Positions 1 through 7,574 of a stretch of 64,000 bases of DNA are shown here, piece after piece. Under the pieces are notes generated by a model, which had not been told where the DNA came from, ran no database searches, and worked only from the letters and a program-made list of their open reading frames with translations. How positions within the stretch are numbered: the stretch's first letter is position 1; the number at the start of each line of letters is the position of its first letter. This stretch comes from Muribaculum intestinale (GTDB taxonomy: Bacteria; Bacteroidota; Bacteroidia; Bacteroidales; Muribaculaceae), in assembly GCF_002201515.1 (NCBI RefSeq), contig NZ_CP021421.1, positions 3,242,970-3,306,969 on the forward strand, given 5' to 3'. Position numbers and translations under genes: made by a program.

Positions 1-38
1 GCGCCGCGAACACCTTATCTATTGACCGTCAACGTCGC

Positions 39-2138
39 TTATTTCAAGATTGCCGAGTCGGCTGTGCCTGAGCCTGAAATCTCGTTTTTGCGCTGTACCT
101 TTTTGCCATATCCGATAGTGTAGGATACGGAAATAGTATATCGCGCATGATGCTGAGTGCCGAATGTAGTGCGGTCAAAACTGTAATATTCGCTTGTGAG
201 GGTTTCTCTGAGGTCTTCCCATGATGTATGAGCAAAATTGTACGCTGACGCACTTATATTCCAGCCATTCTTCCCCCATCCGATTTCAATCTGATATTTT
301 GAAGGAGATTTACTGATAACACCACTGTGAGTCTCCTGATATTTTCCGGGAGTCATATACCATCCGAAAATGTAGAAGCTGTCCAGGTAGTAATTGAGCT
401 GAGCCGTACATGTAAGTTGATTGTCATGCCAAGCATACTCGCCTGTGGTCTTGCGAATCCAGAATTGAGGGCGTAGTTTGCCTACCAGTTTACCTCCGAA
501 AAATTTGCCTGTGGCACTGACCCCGATATATTCGCTGAAATAGTTGCCTCCATTAAAATATTGACGTAGCATAGTGCCGTCGGGACCTGTGGGAGAATAA
601 AGCGTGACACACCGGTCCTTAATCATCCCTAAATAAGCATCAGCCGACAGCTGCCACCGATTGTCTGGCAACCATGTGTATGAAAGCAGTGCGTTTGTGT
701 ATTTGTAGTCATTCAGCTCCGGTGTTCCGCGATACCACATAAGTTCATCCTGCTGAAGCATGTTGGGACTCTTTTGTGATGAGCCCGGAAACATTGAACC
801 ATAATTGGCAGTGAGATAAAGTTGATGCTTGTCGTTGGGCGACCATGTGGCATTAATATTGGTCTGGGGGAAATTATTGTCGGCATTTACTCCTGAGATT
901 CTGTTTGTCTCCCATATCCACGCCAAACCGGCTCCGACATTCCATTTTTCGTTAAAAACATGCTGATAATTCTGTCCAAGAAAATATATACCGACATCAT
1001 ATTTTTGCTTCGACGGGGAATTGCCATAATAATTAATGATGTTCCAGTCGTGCTGCACTCCGAAATTCGTAAAGAAGCGATTGGCTTTGCCGGGATTCCA
1101 GTTCAAATGAAGATATACACTCAATTTGTGAATCTCCTCCTTTGCATTATTTATAATCGAAAGGTCATCATGAGCGGTATAGTCGGAGTTAAGGTCATTA
1201 TGGCCGTAGGTATAACTGGCATCAACATTCAGCCCCGTCTGCTTTGAGAGCATGAAGAAATATTCCCCGCTGTATTTTAAGGCCCAATCTTTTGACGAGG
1301 TTTTTGTGAATGACTCTGTGGAGGGGAACAAAGCGTCGGAGTATGTCAGAGTATTACCGACATCATTCCGTGGCACATTTGTCAGGCTATAGGCTATGCG
1401 ATTTGATATCTGTATATTCTCGGTGTCATACAATGCTCTGAAACTTATATCATTGCTATTGTTGCGATAACGCCCCAATCTCATTTCAGATACTCTGCTC
1501 ACATCCTTTGGTCCCATTCCATACAAGTCGGCAAACCTAAAATTCTCAACCGAATTCTGCCCCGTATGCCGATTCGTCAGATATATTTCATCGGCAAATA
1601 AGTCGAATGTCATTTTCTTGTATGCAATTTTTGAATATACAGAGCCTTCAGTGCGGTTTACTCCAAACCATTTGTTGGCGTTGAGCTTCGTATAACCACC
1701 CCATTCGTATTTCTGCATAACGAAATTAATGACATATTTAGCGCCTTGGAAACGTGCATCAGCCGGATGAGTGTAATACTCGACCTTCTTCACATCCTGC
1801 GTTCTCATGCCCTTCAAGTCCTCAGAAGTAGCAGGGATAAAGTCAATGAATACAGACACATCTTGTCCGTGTGCGGTCTGTATCGTCTGACTGACCGGGT
1901 CTACGCTAATCTGAGGAATAGACATTTGCGAAAGAAGCGATACAGCGTTTTGAGCCGCGTTTTTCTGACGTACCATAGGTATATAGGTCGACACCTCTGC
2001 ATTTATGCGCTGATTGGATGCCTCGATTACGACTTCGTCAAGTTGTTGCGCCCTGATAGAATCAGAAGTCTCTGTCTGTGCCCCGGCTGTTGTGGCAACA
2101 ATGCCGCAAATCATTGTGAGCATAATTCCTTTACGCAT
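39..2138 (-). CDS. Outer-membrane beta-barrel protein with TonB-plug-like N-terminus
   Basis: The 699-residue product begins with a signal peptide that ends at about residue 20 (TAGAQ). A plug-like segment follows (DEVVIEA near residue 34, then a stretch resembling 'V..D....IQTAHGQDVSVFID' up to about residue 145). The rest is alternating aromatic/polar strands typical of a barrel, and the chain ends shortly after a Tyr/Ser-rich strand. This resembles the OMP_b-brl family of Bacteroidetes TonB-dependent receptors. It lacks the N-terminal carboxypeptidase-D-like domain common in SusC proteins, and no SusD partner is adjacent. The substrate is unknown. The gene stands alone, and about 330 bp of structured leader precedes it. 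The ATG at 2136-2138 directly precedes the hydrophobic signal sequence. Confidence is high for an outer-membrane barrel and lower for TonB-dependent transport. Confidence 0.8.
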   Translation of the reverse strand: MRKGIMLTMICGIVATTAGAQTETSDSIRAQQLDEVVIEASNQRINAEVSTYIPMVRQKNAAQNAVSLLSQMSIPQISVDPVSQTIQTAHGQDVSVFIDFIPATSEDLKGMRTQDVKKVEYYTHPADARFQGAKYVINFVMQKYEWGGYTKLNANKWFGVNRTEGSVYSKIAYKKMTFDLFADEIYLTNRHTGQNSVENFRFADLYGMGPKDVSRVSEMRLGRYRNNSNDISFRALYDTENIQISNRIAYSLTNVPRNDVGNTLTYSDALFPSTESFTKTSSKDWALKYSGEYFFMLSKQTGLNVDASYTYGHNDLNSDYTAHDDLSIINNAKEEIHKLSVYLHLNWNPGKANRFFTNFGVQHDWNIINYYGNSPSKQKYDVGIYFLGQNYQHVFNEKWNVGAGLAWIWETNRISGVNADNNFPQTNINATWSPNDKHQLYLTANYGSMFPGSSQKSPNMLQQDELMWYRGTPELNDYKYTNALLSYTWLPDNRWQLSADAYLGMIKDRCVTLYSPTGPDGTMLRQYFNGGNYFSEYIGVSATGKFFGGKLVGKLRPQFWIRKTTGEYAWHDNQLTCTAQLNYYLDSFYIFGWYMTPGKYQETHSGVISKSPSKYQIEIGWGKNGWNISASAYNFAHTSWEDLRETLTSEYYSFDRTTFGTQHHARYTISVSYTIGYGKKVQRKNEISGSGTADSAILK

Positions 2139-2149
2139 CTGAAAATATG

Positions 2150-2460
2150 ATTATTAAACCCCGAAGTAAAGTTATACTATTACCTTACACAAGAGTTTAT
2201 AGTTCAGCCACTGACTCTGCGGCTGTTGTATCTGATAAAGAAATACGTGAGCCAACTATGCCACGTCATGAGTCGGAGGTCGTAGGAAAACCTTTATCCA
2301 AAGATGTGGGAATAGCAGCCCACGCTATACGCGTGAGAACCACTATGCCTACTCTCGGATAAGTCTTGAATTTCCTACGTTCCCGACTACGAAATAAGCA
2401 TAACGCTTCTTGATTTTCAAAAATGTCGCGGATCGGCTATGCCAATCCGATGGCAAAGAT
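2150..2460 (-). promoter_or_regulatory. Structured leader or repeat element upstream of the barrel gene
   Basis: Read on the minus strand, this gene-free stretch can fold extensively. A long-range stem pairs CGTAGGAAA with TTTCCTACG, flanked by a 3x3 internal loop and a second stem AGTCGG/CCGACT. Inside it TTATCC pairs with GGATAA, and an apical hairpin CTCACGC-gtata-GCGTGGG follows. A near-direct repeat occurs twice: GGCATAGTGGTTCTCACG (plus-strand 2332-2349) and GGCATAGTTGGCTCACG (2246-2262). It does not contain the cobalamin, TPP or SAM riboswitch signatures I know. It could be a cis-regulatory RNA of the downstream gene or an interspersed repeat; I cannot decide from one copy. Confidence 0.45.
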
Positions 2461-2469
2461 AGTTTTTTT

Positions 2470-2503
2470 AAGTAAGTCGTAAAAATTATTTTACGACTTA
2501 CTT
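2470..2503. terminator. Perfect 15-bp inverted repeat, probable terminator
   Basis: AAGTAAGTCGTAAAA is followed by a 4-nt loop and its exact complement, with a T-run on the left side (2463-2469), so it works as a terminator for minus-strand transcription from the peptidase remnant, whose stop codon lies in the stem. The same 21-nt half-site recurs at 6016-6036, so this may derive from a mobile-element end rather than being a simple terminator. Confidence 0.55.
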
Positions 2504-2855
2504 ACGCTTAATCAGGGAGAGTGCTTTGTCAAGAGCCATGGAGGCCGGTACCGCTATATCGGGCATTGCTCCATGAATAATCTTCATCGGCATTAAGATA
2601 CCAGAAGCGCTTGAATGAAATGCCACACTCGAGGTCTGACACAGACAGATGATACCAGAGTTTATCACCGTAGCACACACTCATCCCTCCGGTCTCTTCG
2701 CCGATAATCGTACCGATATTGCATTCGGCAAACGTCCATGCAAAAGATGCGGCAGCCGAGAAAGTCTTTCCGGATGTCAAAAGGTATACGTTGCCGGCGT
2801 AATGACCATCCTCCGGGGCAATCGGCTTGATGAAATCCGACTCCGGCACTTTCAA
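2498..2855 (-). pseudogene. Decayed S41-family peptidase, C-terminal remnant
   Basis: One minus-strand frame (2529-2855) encodes an S41-like core: a segment reading LLTSGKTFSAAASFAW contains the catalytic-serine context, followed by EETGG. The homologous tail (HGAMPDIAVPASMALDKA) continues in another frame (2498-2680), so a frameshift lies near 2570-2600. No N-terminal S41 or PDZ part is present. Upstream at 2856-3001 another short open stretch (a run including LDEWESAEVCMISAAGD then stop) suggests more gene debris between this remnant and menD. The length is about 120 residues against 400-550 for intact bacteroidete S41 proteins. It is probably non-functional. Confidence 0.7.
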
Positions 2856-3001
2856 AGGGGTTCACGGCTCGGCGAGTGACCGACACAATGGACTAGTCGC
2901 CCGCCGCGCTTATCATGCACACCTCGGCCGACTCCCATTCGTCAAGCCTCAAGGTCAAGGTATCTATCGGCGAGACAAACAAATGGTATTAAAGGATGTA
3001 G

Positions 3002-4720
3002 TCATTGCAATCCGAGATAGTCGCGCAGTATATTGGCGCTGACATCGCCGGGAGTATTGATGGCAAGAATCACCGGACGGTCGGACGGAGAGAAAAACTC
3101 AGGCAGCACAGCGACGAGCTCAGCTTCGGATGATGCCTCAAGATAGGCAAATCCATATGCATCGACCAACTGCCGCAATGGGAACGGCCGGTCGGCAACA
3201 AGGAAGCGGTCGAGTATCGGCATCGAGCGTGTAGCGTCGATAAAACGGAATATGCCGCCTCCGCCATTGCACAGCACCGCCATACGGAATGTGGGCGGTA
3301 TACACGGTGCAGCCAGAGCGCCGATGTCATACTGTGCGCTCATGTCGCCTGTCAGCAACATCGTAAGCCGATTGGGAAACGCCGAAGCAGCGCCTATGGC
3401 CGTAGAGGTTGAGCCATCGATACCGCTTACTCCGCGGTTGCTGTCGGCACGCGAGCACTGCAGTGCCGGAAACAGCTGGGCATATCGCACCGATGTACCG
3501 TTGGAAAGCTGCAAGGCCGTACCCTCCGGGACGGCATCCATAAGAGTGGACACGGCGCGTAAATCGCTCCATGGCGCAGATTGGAGAAAGTAGGAGTGAA
3601 TCTTCCTTGCAGAACAGTCGAGCGCCATCCATGCCTCATAATATCCCGACTGACAGCACGCAATACAATCCTCATCTATAACCGACAGCAGTCCGCTGAA
3701 AAATGGCGCGGCTTCCATATCGATACGCTGTGTAAGCGACTGGAAACAATCGATAGTCGTGTCGGAAAGGCCCACATGCCAATGTTCGTCGGGATGTACA
3801 CGCCGCAGATACTGCTTGATAAATCGCGACACTATGGCACCACCGACAGTTATCACCAGGTCGGGACGCATATGGTCGAGCTCGTCCTCCGACATAATGC
3901 TTAGCACAGAGTCGATGGCATTGATAAACCGCGGAGAGGAGAGGTTGGATATCGTCTCGGTCATCACCGCTACATTGCCACGTAGCGACAGGCGTTCAAG
4001 GGCATCACGCAGAGCCACGTCAGGATTGTGGAATCCGGCAATGACGAGCACCCGCGGCGACGTCGACACAATCGTGGCAAGAGATGCAGCATCGGCATGA
4101 GACAGACGCTGGTCGGGCTGTATAATCCCTACGGTGCGCGCAGTCCAGCGTGTGTCATTCCATCCCGCCATACCCCCCAGAGGCGCGTCAAGCTGCACAT
4201 TTATATGCACCGGAGCCTGTCGGCCCGAAGTGGCGGATATAAGCGCATCGTTGACCATGCGGTTGGCATACCATTGCCGGGTAGGAGCCGAGCAGTCAGC
4301 GGGAATATTATAATTTCCCTTTACATAGTTGGCAAGAGCCTCATATTGGCGCAGAGTCTGACTGTCATCCTGGTCAATCCACTCTACCGGGCGGTCGGCC
4401 GACACCACAATCAGAGGCACCTTGCGGTAATATGCCTCGGCTACCGCCGGAGCATAATTCAGCAAAGCCGTGCCCGATGTGCAGACAAGCACTACAGGAC
4501 GCCCTGTCACGGATGCCTTCCCGAGGGCGATAAAAGCAGCACTGCGCTCGTCGATGACAACAGTACAGCGTATTGAGCCGGATGCGCTCAGTGCCATCAT
4601 CAGCGGAGCATTACGTGAGCCGGGCGACACAACAGCCTCCTCGACACAATGCTTCTCAAGCAGCGATACCAATATGCGGCATGCCTCCTTGTCGGTAGTA
4701 ACGGTAGTATTCGTTTCCAA
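3002..4720 (-). CDS. menD: 2-succinyl-5-enolpyruvyl-6-hydroxy-3-cyclohexene-1-carboxylate synthase
   Basis: A thiamine-diphosphate enzyme of menaquinone biosynthesis, joining isochorismate and 2-oxoglutarate. The 572 residues match the family length. The N-terminal Pyr domain carries VVIDERSAAFIALG with the cofactor-activating Glu, and LVCTSGTALLNYAPAVAEA. The C-terminal PP domain has the metal-diphosphate motif GDMSAQYDIGAL and the MenD-typical NGGGGIFRF. It is transcribed divergently from cdd across a 137-bp gap, with a TAACTTTG promoter box on the minus strand at 4747-4754. The other men genes are not in the window. Cytosolic. Confidence is high. Confidence 0.95.
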   Translation of the reverse strand: METNTTVTTDKEACRILVSLLEKHCVEEAVVSPGSRNAPLMMALSASGSIRCTVVIDERSAAFIALGKASVTGRPVVLVCTSGTALLNYAPAVAEAYYRKVPLIVVSADRPVEWIDQDDSQTLRQYEALANYVKGNYNIPADCSAPTRQWYANRMVNDALISATSGRQAPVHINVQLDAPLGGMAGWNDTRWTARTVGIIQPDQRLSHADAASLATIVSTSPRVLVIAGFHNPDVALRDALERLSLRGNVAVMTETISNLSSPRFINAIDSVLSIMSEDELDHMRPDLVITVGGAIVSRFIKQYLRRVHPDEHWHVGLSDTTIDCFQSLTQRIDMEAAPFFSGLLSVIDEDCIACCQSGYYEAWMALDCSARKIHSYFLQSAPWSDLRAVSTLMDAVPEGTALQLSNGTSVRYAQLFPALQCSRADSNRGVSGIDGSTSTAIGAASAFPNRLTMLLTGDMSAQYDIGALAAPCIPPTFRMAVLCNGGGGIFRFIDATRSMPILDRFLVADRPFPLRQLVDAYGFAYLEASSEAELVAVLPEFFSPSDRPVILAINTPGDVSANILRDYLGLQ

Positions 4721-4746
4721 AGCTAAAAGGATGGTTAAATTAACTA

Positions 4747-4803
4747 CAAAGTTACAAAAAAGGGGAACAGTGAGTGCGATGTCACATTAAAATAGTATAT
4801 TTG
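4747..4803. promoter_or_regulatory. Divergent promoters for menD and cdd
   Basis: The minus-strand -7 box TAACTTTG (4747-4754) lies 27 bp before the menD start, and the plus-strand -7 box TATATTTG (4796-4803) lies 55 bp before the cdd start. Both match the Bacteroidetes consensus TAnnTTTG. No clear TTTG -33 element is seen at the ideal distance for either. Confidence 0.55.
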
Positions 4804-4857
4804 TCTCTGCCGCCGGTTTTGGCGACAGCAGAAACCAACAATTCAAGTACAAAAGAT

Positions 4858-5334
4858 ATGAAACGAATCGATATTGCAGTCCCCGTCACCGCCCTGCGCG
4901 ACGACGAACTTACAGAGACCGACCGTGTGCTCGTGATGAAAGCGCGCGAAGCCACCTATCGGGCCTATGCACCCTACAGCAAATTTCATGTAGGCGCGGC
5001 CATACTGCTTGACAACGGCGAAATCGTCACAGGCTCCAACCAGGAGAATGCAGCCACACCGTCAAGCCTGTGTGCGGAACGCACAGCGGCATATTACGCA
5101 CACTCCACCTATCCCGACGCAAAGTTCAAGACTATAGCCATCGCCGCCCGCGACACGACGGGGAGCGAATTGGCTGATCCTATTTCGCCATGTGGCGCAT
5201 GCCGCCAGGCGCTGCTTGAGTTTGAGACACTTGCCGGCCACAACGTGCGTGTAGTGCTTGCGGGTAGCCGCCAGTGCTATGTGCTGGATTCTGTCCACTC
5301 TCTGCTCCCGCTCAGTTTCACCCACTTCGAATAG
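4858..5334 (+). CDS. cdd: Cytidine deaminase
   Basis: Deaminates cytidine and deoxycytidine to uridine and deoxyuridine in pyrimidine salvage. The 158-residue protein from the ATG at 4858 has the zinc site C72-A-E74 (proton-shuttling Glu) and P-C112-G-A-C115-R, as in homotetrameric CDAs. A longer open frame begins at 4774, but it would overlap the promoter box at 4796-4803 and has no family homology there, so the shorter start is chosen. It is followed by a very strong hairpin. Cytosolic. Confidence 0.93.
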   Translation: MKRIDIAVPVTALRDDELTETDRVLVMKAREATYRAYAPYSKFHVGAAILLDNGEIVTGSNQENAATPSSLCAERTAAYYAHSTYPDAKFKTIAIAARDTTGSELADPISPCGACRQALLEFETLAGHNVRVVLAGSRQCYVLDSVHSLLPLSFTHFE

Positions 5335-5353
5335 GCACAAAATCTCATATAGC

Positions 5354-5398
5354 ATTCAAGAGGGGGTATCAAGCGACGCTTGATACCCCCTCTTGAAT
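5354..5398. terminator. Bidirectional terminator hairpin
   Basis: A perfect 22-bp inverted repeat around a single central base (stem core AGAGGGGGTATCAAGCG) lies between the convergent cdd and the His-tail gene. It is strong enough to terminate in both directions. Confidence 0.8.
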
Positions 5399-5411
5399 AT
5401 GACTTTTACAC

Positions 5412-5430
5412 TTATTATTAAACAAGCTTT
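5412..5430 (-). repeat. Solo terminal-repeat-like sequence
   Basis: On the minus strand this reads AAGCTTGTTTAATAATAAG, matching the terminal repeat of the element at 34668-35014 (AGCTTGTTTAATAATAAA). No partner end is nearby, so it may be a relic of the same element family abutting the 3' end of the His-tail gene. Confidence 0.4.
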
Positions 5431-5876
5431 TAGTCATCATCGTGATGGTGATGGTGATGATGATGATGATTGTAATGCTTCTTCATCTCTTTCTTGTATG
5501 CTTTGTAAGCCTTCTTGCGGGCTTTGTGCATATCCTCCATGTAGTCATCGTAATCATCATCATAATCATATCCGACATACATCAATGCCGGAGATGCATA
5601 ATAATTGTGATGACGCATCTCCTTGCGATAGGCTTTGGCGGCTTTCTTGATGGCCTTGTGGTAATACCTCGGAGCCGGAGTCAGCATCACAGCCGGATGA
5701 TACGGCTCAACCACGCGAGGCAGTGTAAGCACAACAGGCATGCGCGGAGCGGGATAGAAATTAGACAGATGGAAATTGACACCGTCTGTGCCGGCATCGA
5801 AAGAGAAGAATTGCGCTGACGCGCCTGCGGCGCCCAGCCCAATCAATGTAGCGGTAAGTATAACCTGTCGTAACAT
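5430..5876 (-). CDS. Secreted basic/acidic repeat protein with natural His9-Asp3 C-terminus
   Basis: No family is recognised. The 148-residue product has a signal peptide (cleavage near ASAQ, residue 21), a Pro-rich middle, then charged Lys/Ala/Tyr helices (AIKKAAKAYRKEM and ARKKAYKAYKKEM are an internal repeat) separated by an Asp/Tyr cluster (YDYDDDYDDY). It ends in nine consecutive histidines (residues 137-145) and three aspartates. The tail looks suited to binding divalent metals in the periplasm or at the surface; that is inference. The stop codon sits directly on a TIR-like sequence (5412-5430). The gene is convergent with cdd and stands alone. Confidence 0.65.
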   Translation of the reverse strand: MLRQVILTATLIGLGAAGASAQFFSFDAGTDGVNFHLSNFYPAPRMPVVLTLPRVVEPYHPAVMLTPAPRYYHKAIKKAAKAYRKEMRHHNYYASPALMYVGYDYDDDYDDYMEDMHKARKKAYKAYKKEMKKHYNHHHHHHHHHDDD

Positions 5877-5970
5877 AACTCTTGGCTAAATTAATGTGTC
5901 GTATTGATTTATAAACACCGCGCATAGTCCAATTGTTGAGCCGACCGTTTCGACAGTATGACACATAGCA

Positions 5971-6010
5971 CGTCAGGCGTTGCGCGGACTATCCGCAGCA
6001 ACGCCTGACG
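5971..6010. terminator. Long GC-rich hairpin
   Basis: CGTCAGGCGTTGC pairs perfectly with GCAACGCCTGACG, with a second nested stem GCGG/CCGC inside. It lies downstream of nhaD on the minus strand and upstream of the His-tail gene, where it can end the nhaD transcript. Confidence 0.6.
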
Positions 6011-6011
6011 T

Positions 6012-6054
6012 TATAAGTAAGTCGTAAAAATTATTAAACAAGTTCTTACTTATA
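6012..6054. repeat. Composite repeat: TIR-like end fused to the 2.47-kb half-site
   Basis: The outer arms ATAAGTAAG / CTTACTTAT are inverted. The right part, read on the minus strand, is GAACTTGTTTAATAATT, resembling the MITE terminal repeats. The left part repeats AAGTAAGTCGTAAAAATTAT exactly as at 2470-2489. It is probably a mobile-element footprint. Confidence 0.4.
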
Positions 6055-6073
6055 TCATGACTCCGACAGACTA

Positions 6074-7411
6074 TCAGATATGTATTACAAAAGTCTCAAG
6101 CCAAATCATCACCATACCGGCGATATATCCGAGAAAAGCCATCCATGTGATACGCTTCATATACCACATAAACGGAATTTTCTCGATACCCATGGCCACA
6201 ACACCTGCGGCCGATCCGATAATAAGCATCGAACCTCCCACACCGGCGCAGAAAGTAAGCAAGTGCCAGAACAGGCCATCCTCTACAAACGCCATCATAT
6301 ACGATGGGTCGGCCGAGGCCTGAATCATCGCTTCCGAAGCCACCGGATACATATTCATGCATGCGGCCACAAGCGGCACATTGTCGACAATCGACGACAA
6401 CACACCGATAATGCCGTTGATGATGTAGGGCTGGTGTATGGCCTCATTGAGCCATGTGGCCAGTGCGGTAAGAATCTTTGCCTCCTGCAGGGCGGCTACA
6501 GCCATAAGGATTCCGAGGAAAAACAGGATTGTAGGCATATCTATCGACTTCAGAGCGCCTGAGATACGGCCCTCAATCTTGCCGTCGAGGTTGTAGTGGC
6601 GCACCACAAGTTCGGTTATAAGCCACAGCACACTTAGCGAAATCAGTATTCCCATATATGGAGGGAGACCGGTGAGCGCTTTGAACATAGGCACAAAGAG
6701 CAGACCTCCTACGCCACACACGAGGATAAGTATCGAGAGGTTGTGGTGCTCTTTGGAGATTTCATATCCTATGCGCTGGTCCTGCGCGTTAAGAGCCTCG
6801 ACCGGCGCAGGCTGTATCTGGCGCGAAGCGAGGAACACGGGGATTACCACCGACACGATGCAGGGCACGAGAAGGTTTACGATAAGGTCGACGGAACTTA
6901 CATAATTTTTCATCCACAGCATGATTGTCGTTATGTCACCGATAGGCGACCATGCACCTCCACTGTTTGCGGCTATCACGATGACACAGGCAAACAGCCA
7001 GCGTTCCTTCTGGTCGCGCAGCATGCGACGCAACATCATCACCATGATGATGGTCGTCGTCATGTTGTCAAGGATACTCGACATGAAGAAAGCGACAAAA
7101 GCGAGCACCCACATAAGTCCGCGCTTATTTTCGGCACGTATGTGCTTTACTATTATATGGAAGCCTCCATAACGGTCGATAAGCTCAACAATCGTCATGG
7201 CTCCGATAAGAAACACGACAATCTCACAGGTGTCGCCAAGCGCCACGACAAGATCGTGGGATGTAGCCGGGTCATGAGTGACGAGTGCATAGATAGCCCA
7301 CAGAACTCCGCACATAAGGAGCGCGAATGTGGCCTTATTGATGTGAATCACATGCTCGAAAGCAATAAGCAGATAGCCTATCACAAAGACTACTAACATA
7401 AGTGTTACCAT
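6074..7411 (-). CDS. nhaD: Na+/H+ antiporter, NhaD family
   Basis: A polytopic inner-membrane sodium/proton exchanger of the ion-transporter superfamily. About 12 hydrophobic segments are visible. Conserved NhaD-like stretches include SSILDNMTTTIIMVMM (residues 110-125 of the chosen form), NSGGAWSPIGDITTIMLW, and SSIVDNVPLVAA in the second half, giving the two inverted-topology D-N-x-T/P motifs. I choose the ATG at 7409-7411 (MVTLMLVVF, 445 residues). The longer open frame to 7522 would start on top of the promoter box at 7520-7527 and adds a non-conserved leader. It is divergent from rlmD. Confidence 0.88.
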   Translation of the reverse strand: MVTLMLVVFVIGYLLIAFEHVIHINKATFALLMCGVLWAIYALVTHDPATSHDLVVALGDTCEIVVFLIGAMTIVELIDRYGGFHIIVKHIRAENKRGLMWVLAFVAFFMSSILDNMTTTIIMVMMLRRMLRDQKERWLFACVIVIAANSGGAWSPIGDITTIMLWMKNYVSSVDLIVNLLVPCIVSVVIPVFLASRQIQPAPVEALNAQDQRIGYEISKEHHNLSILILVCGVGGLLFVPMFKALTGLPPYMGILISLSVLWLITELVVRHYNLDGKIEGRISGALKSIDMPTILFFLGILMAVAALQEAKILTALATWLNEAIHQPYIINGIIGVLSSIVDNVPLVAACMNMYPVASEAMIQASADPSYMMAFVEDGLFWHLLTFCAGVGGSMLIIGSAAGVVAMGIEKIPFMWYMKRITWMAFLGYIAGMVMIWLETFVIHI

Positions 7412-7519
7412 ACCGGAATACTGAAATTTAAGGATCTGAATATTGTCTGCGGATAAGCGCCATACCCGCAACCGGCCGACATAATAGGGGGTAAAAAGGG
7501 GAAATGGGCAAATCGAGTG

Positions 7520-7553
7520 CAAAAGTAGCGATAAAATTCATTAATTTTGCAAA
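7520..7553. promoter_or_regulatory. Divergent promoters for nhaD and rlmD
   Basis: The minus-strand -7 box TACTTTTG is at 7520-7527 with a TTTG -33 element at 7550-7553 (22-nt gap), giving nhaD a roughly 100-nt leader. The plus-strand -7 box TAATTTTG is at 7542-7549, about 25 nt before the rlmD ATG. The two promoters overlap, so they may interfere with each other. Confidence 0.6.
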
Positions 7554-7574
7554 AAAATTTCGCAGAAGAAACAG

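Noticed and set aside
2147-2362. 71-residue plus-strand open frame upstream of the barrel gene
   Set aside because: It lies entirely in the structured repeat region, has no start context or family, and opposes the leader. I treat it as a by-product of the repeat.
2161-2460. Cobalamin riboswitch (a GCCACTG string is present at 2218)
   Set aside because: The string is on the wrong strand for the downstream gene and the other B12-box elements are absent.
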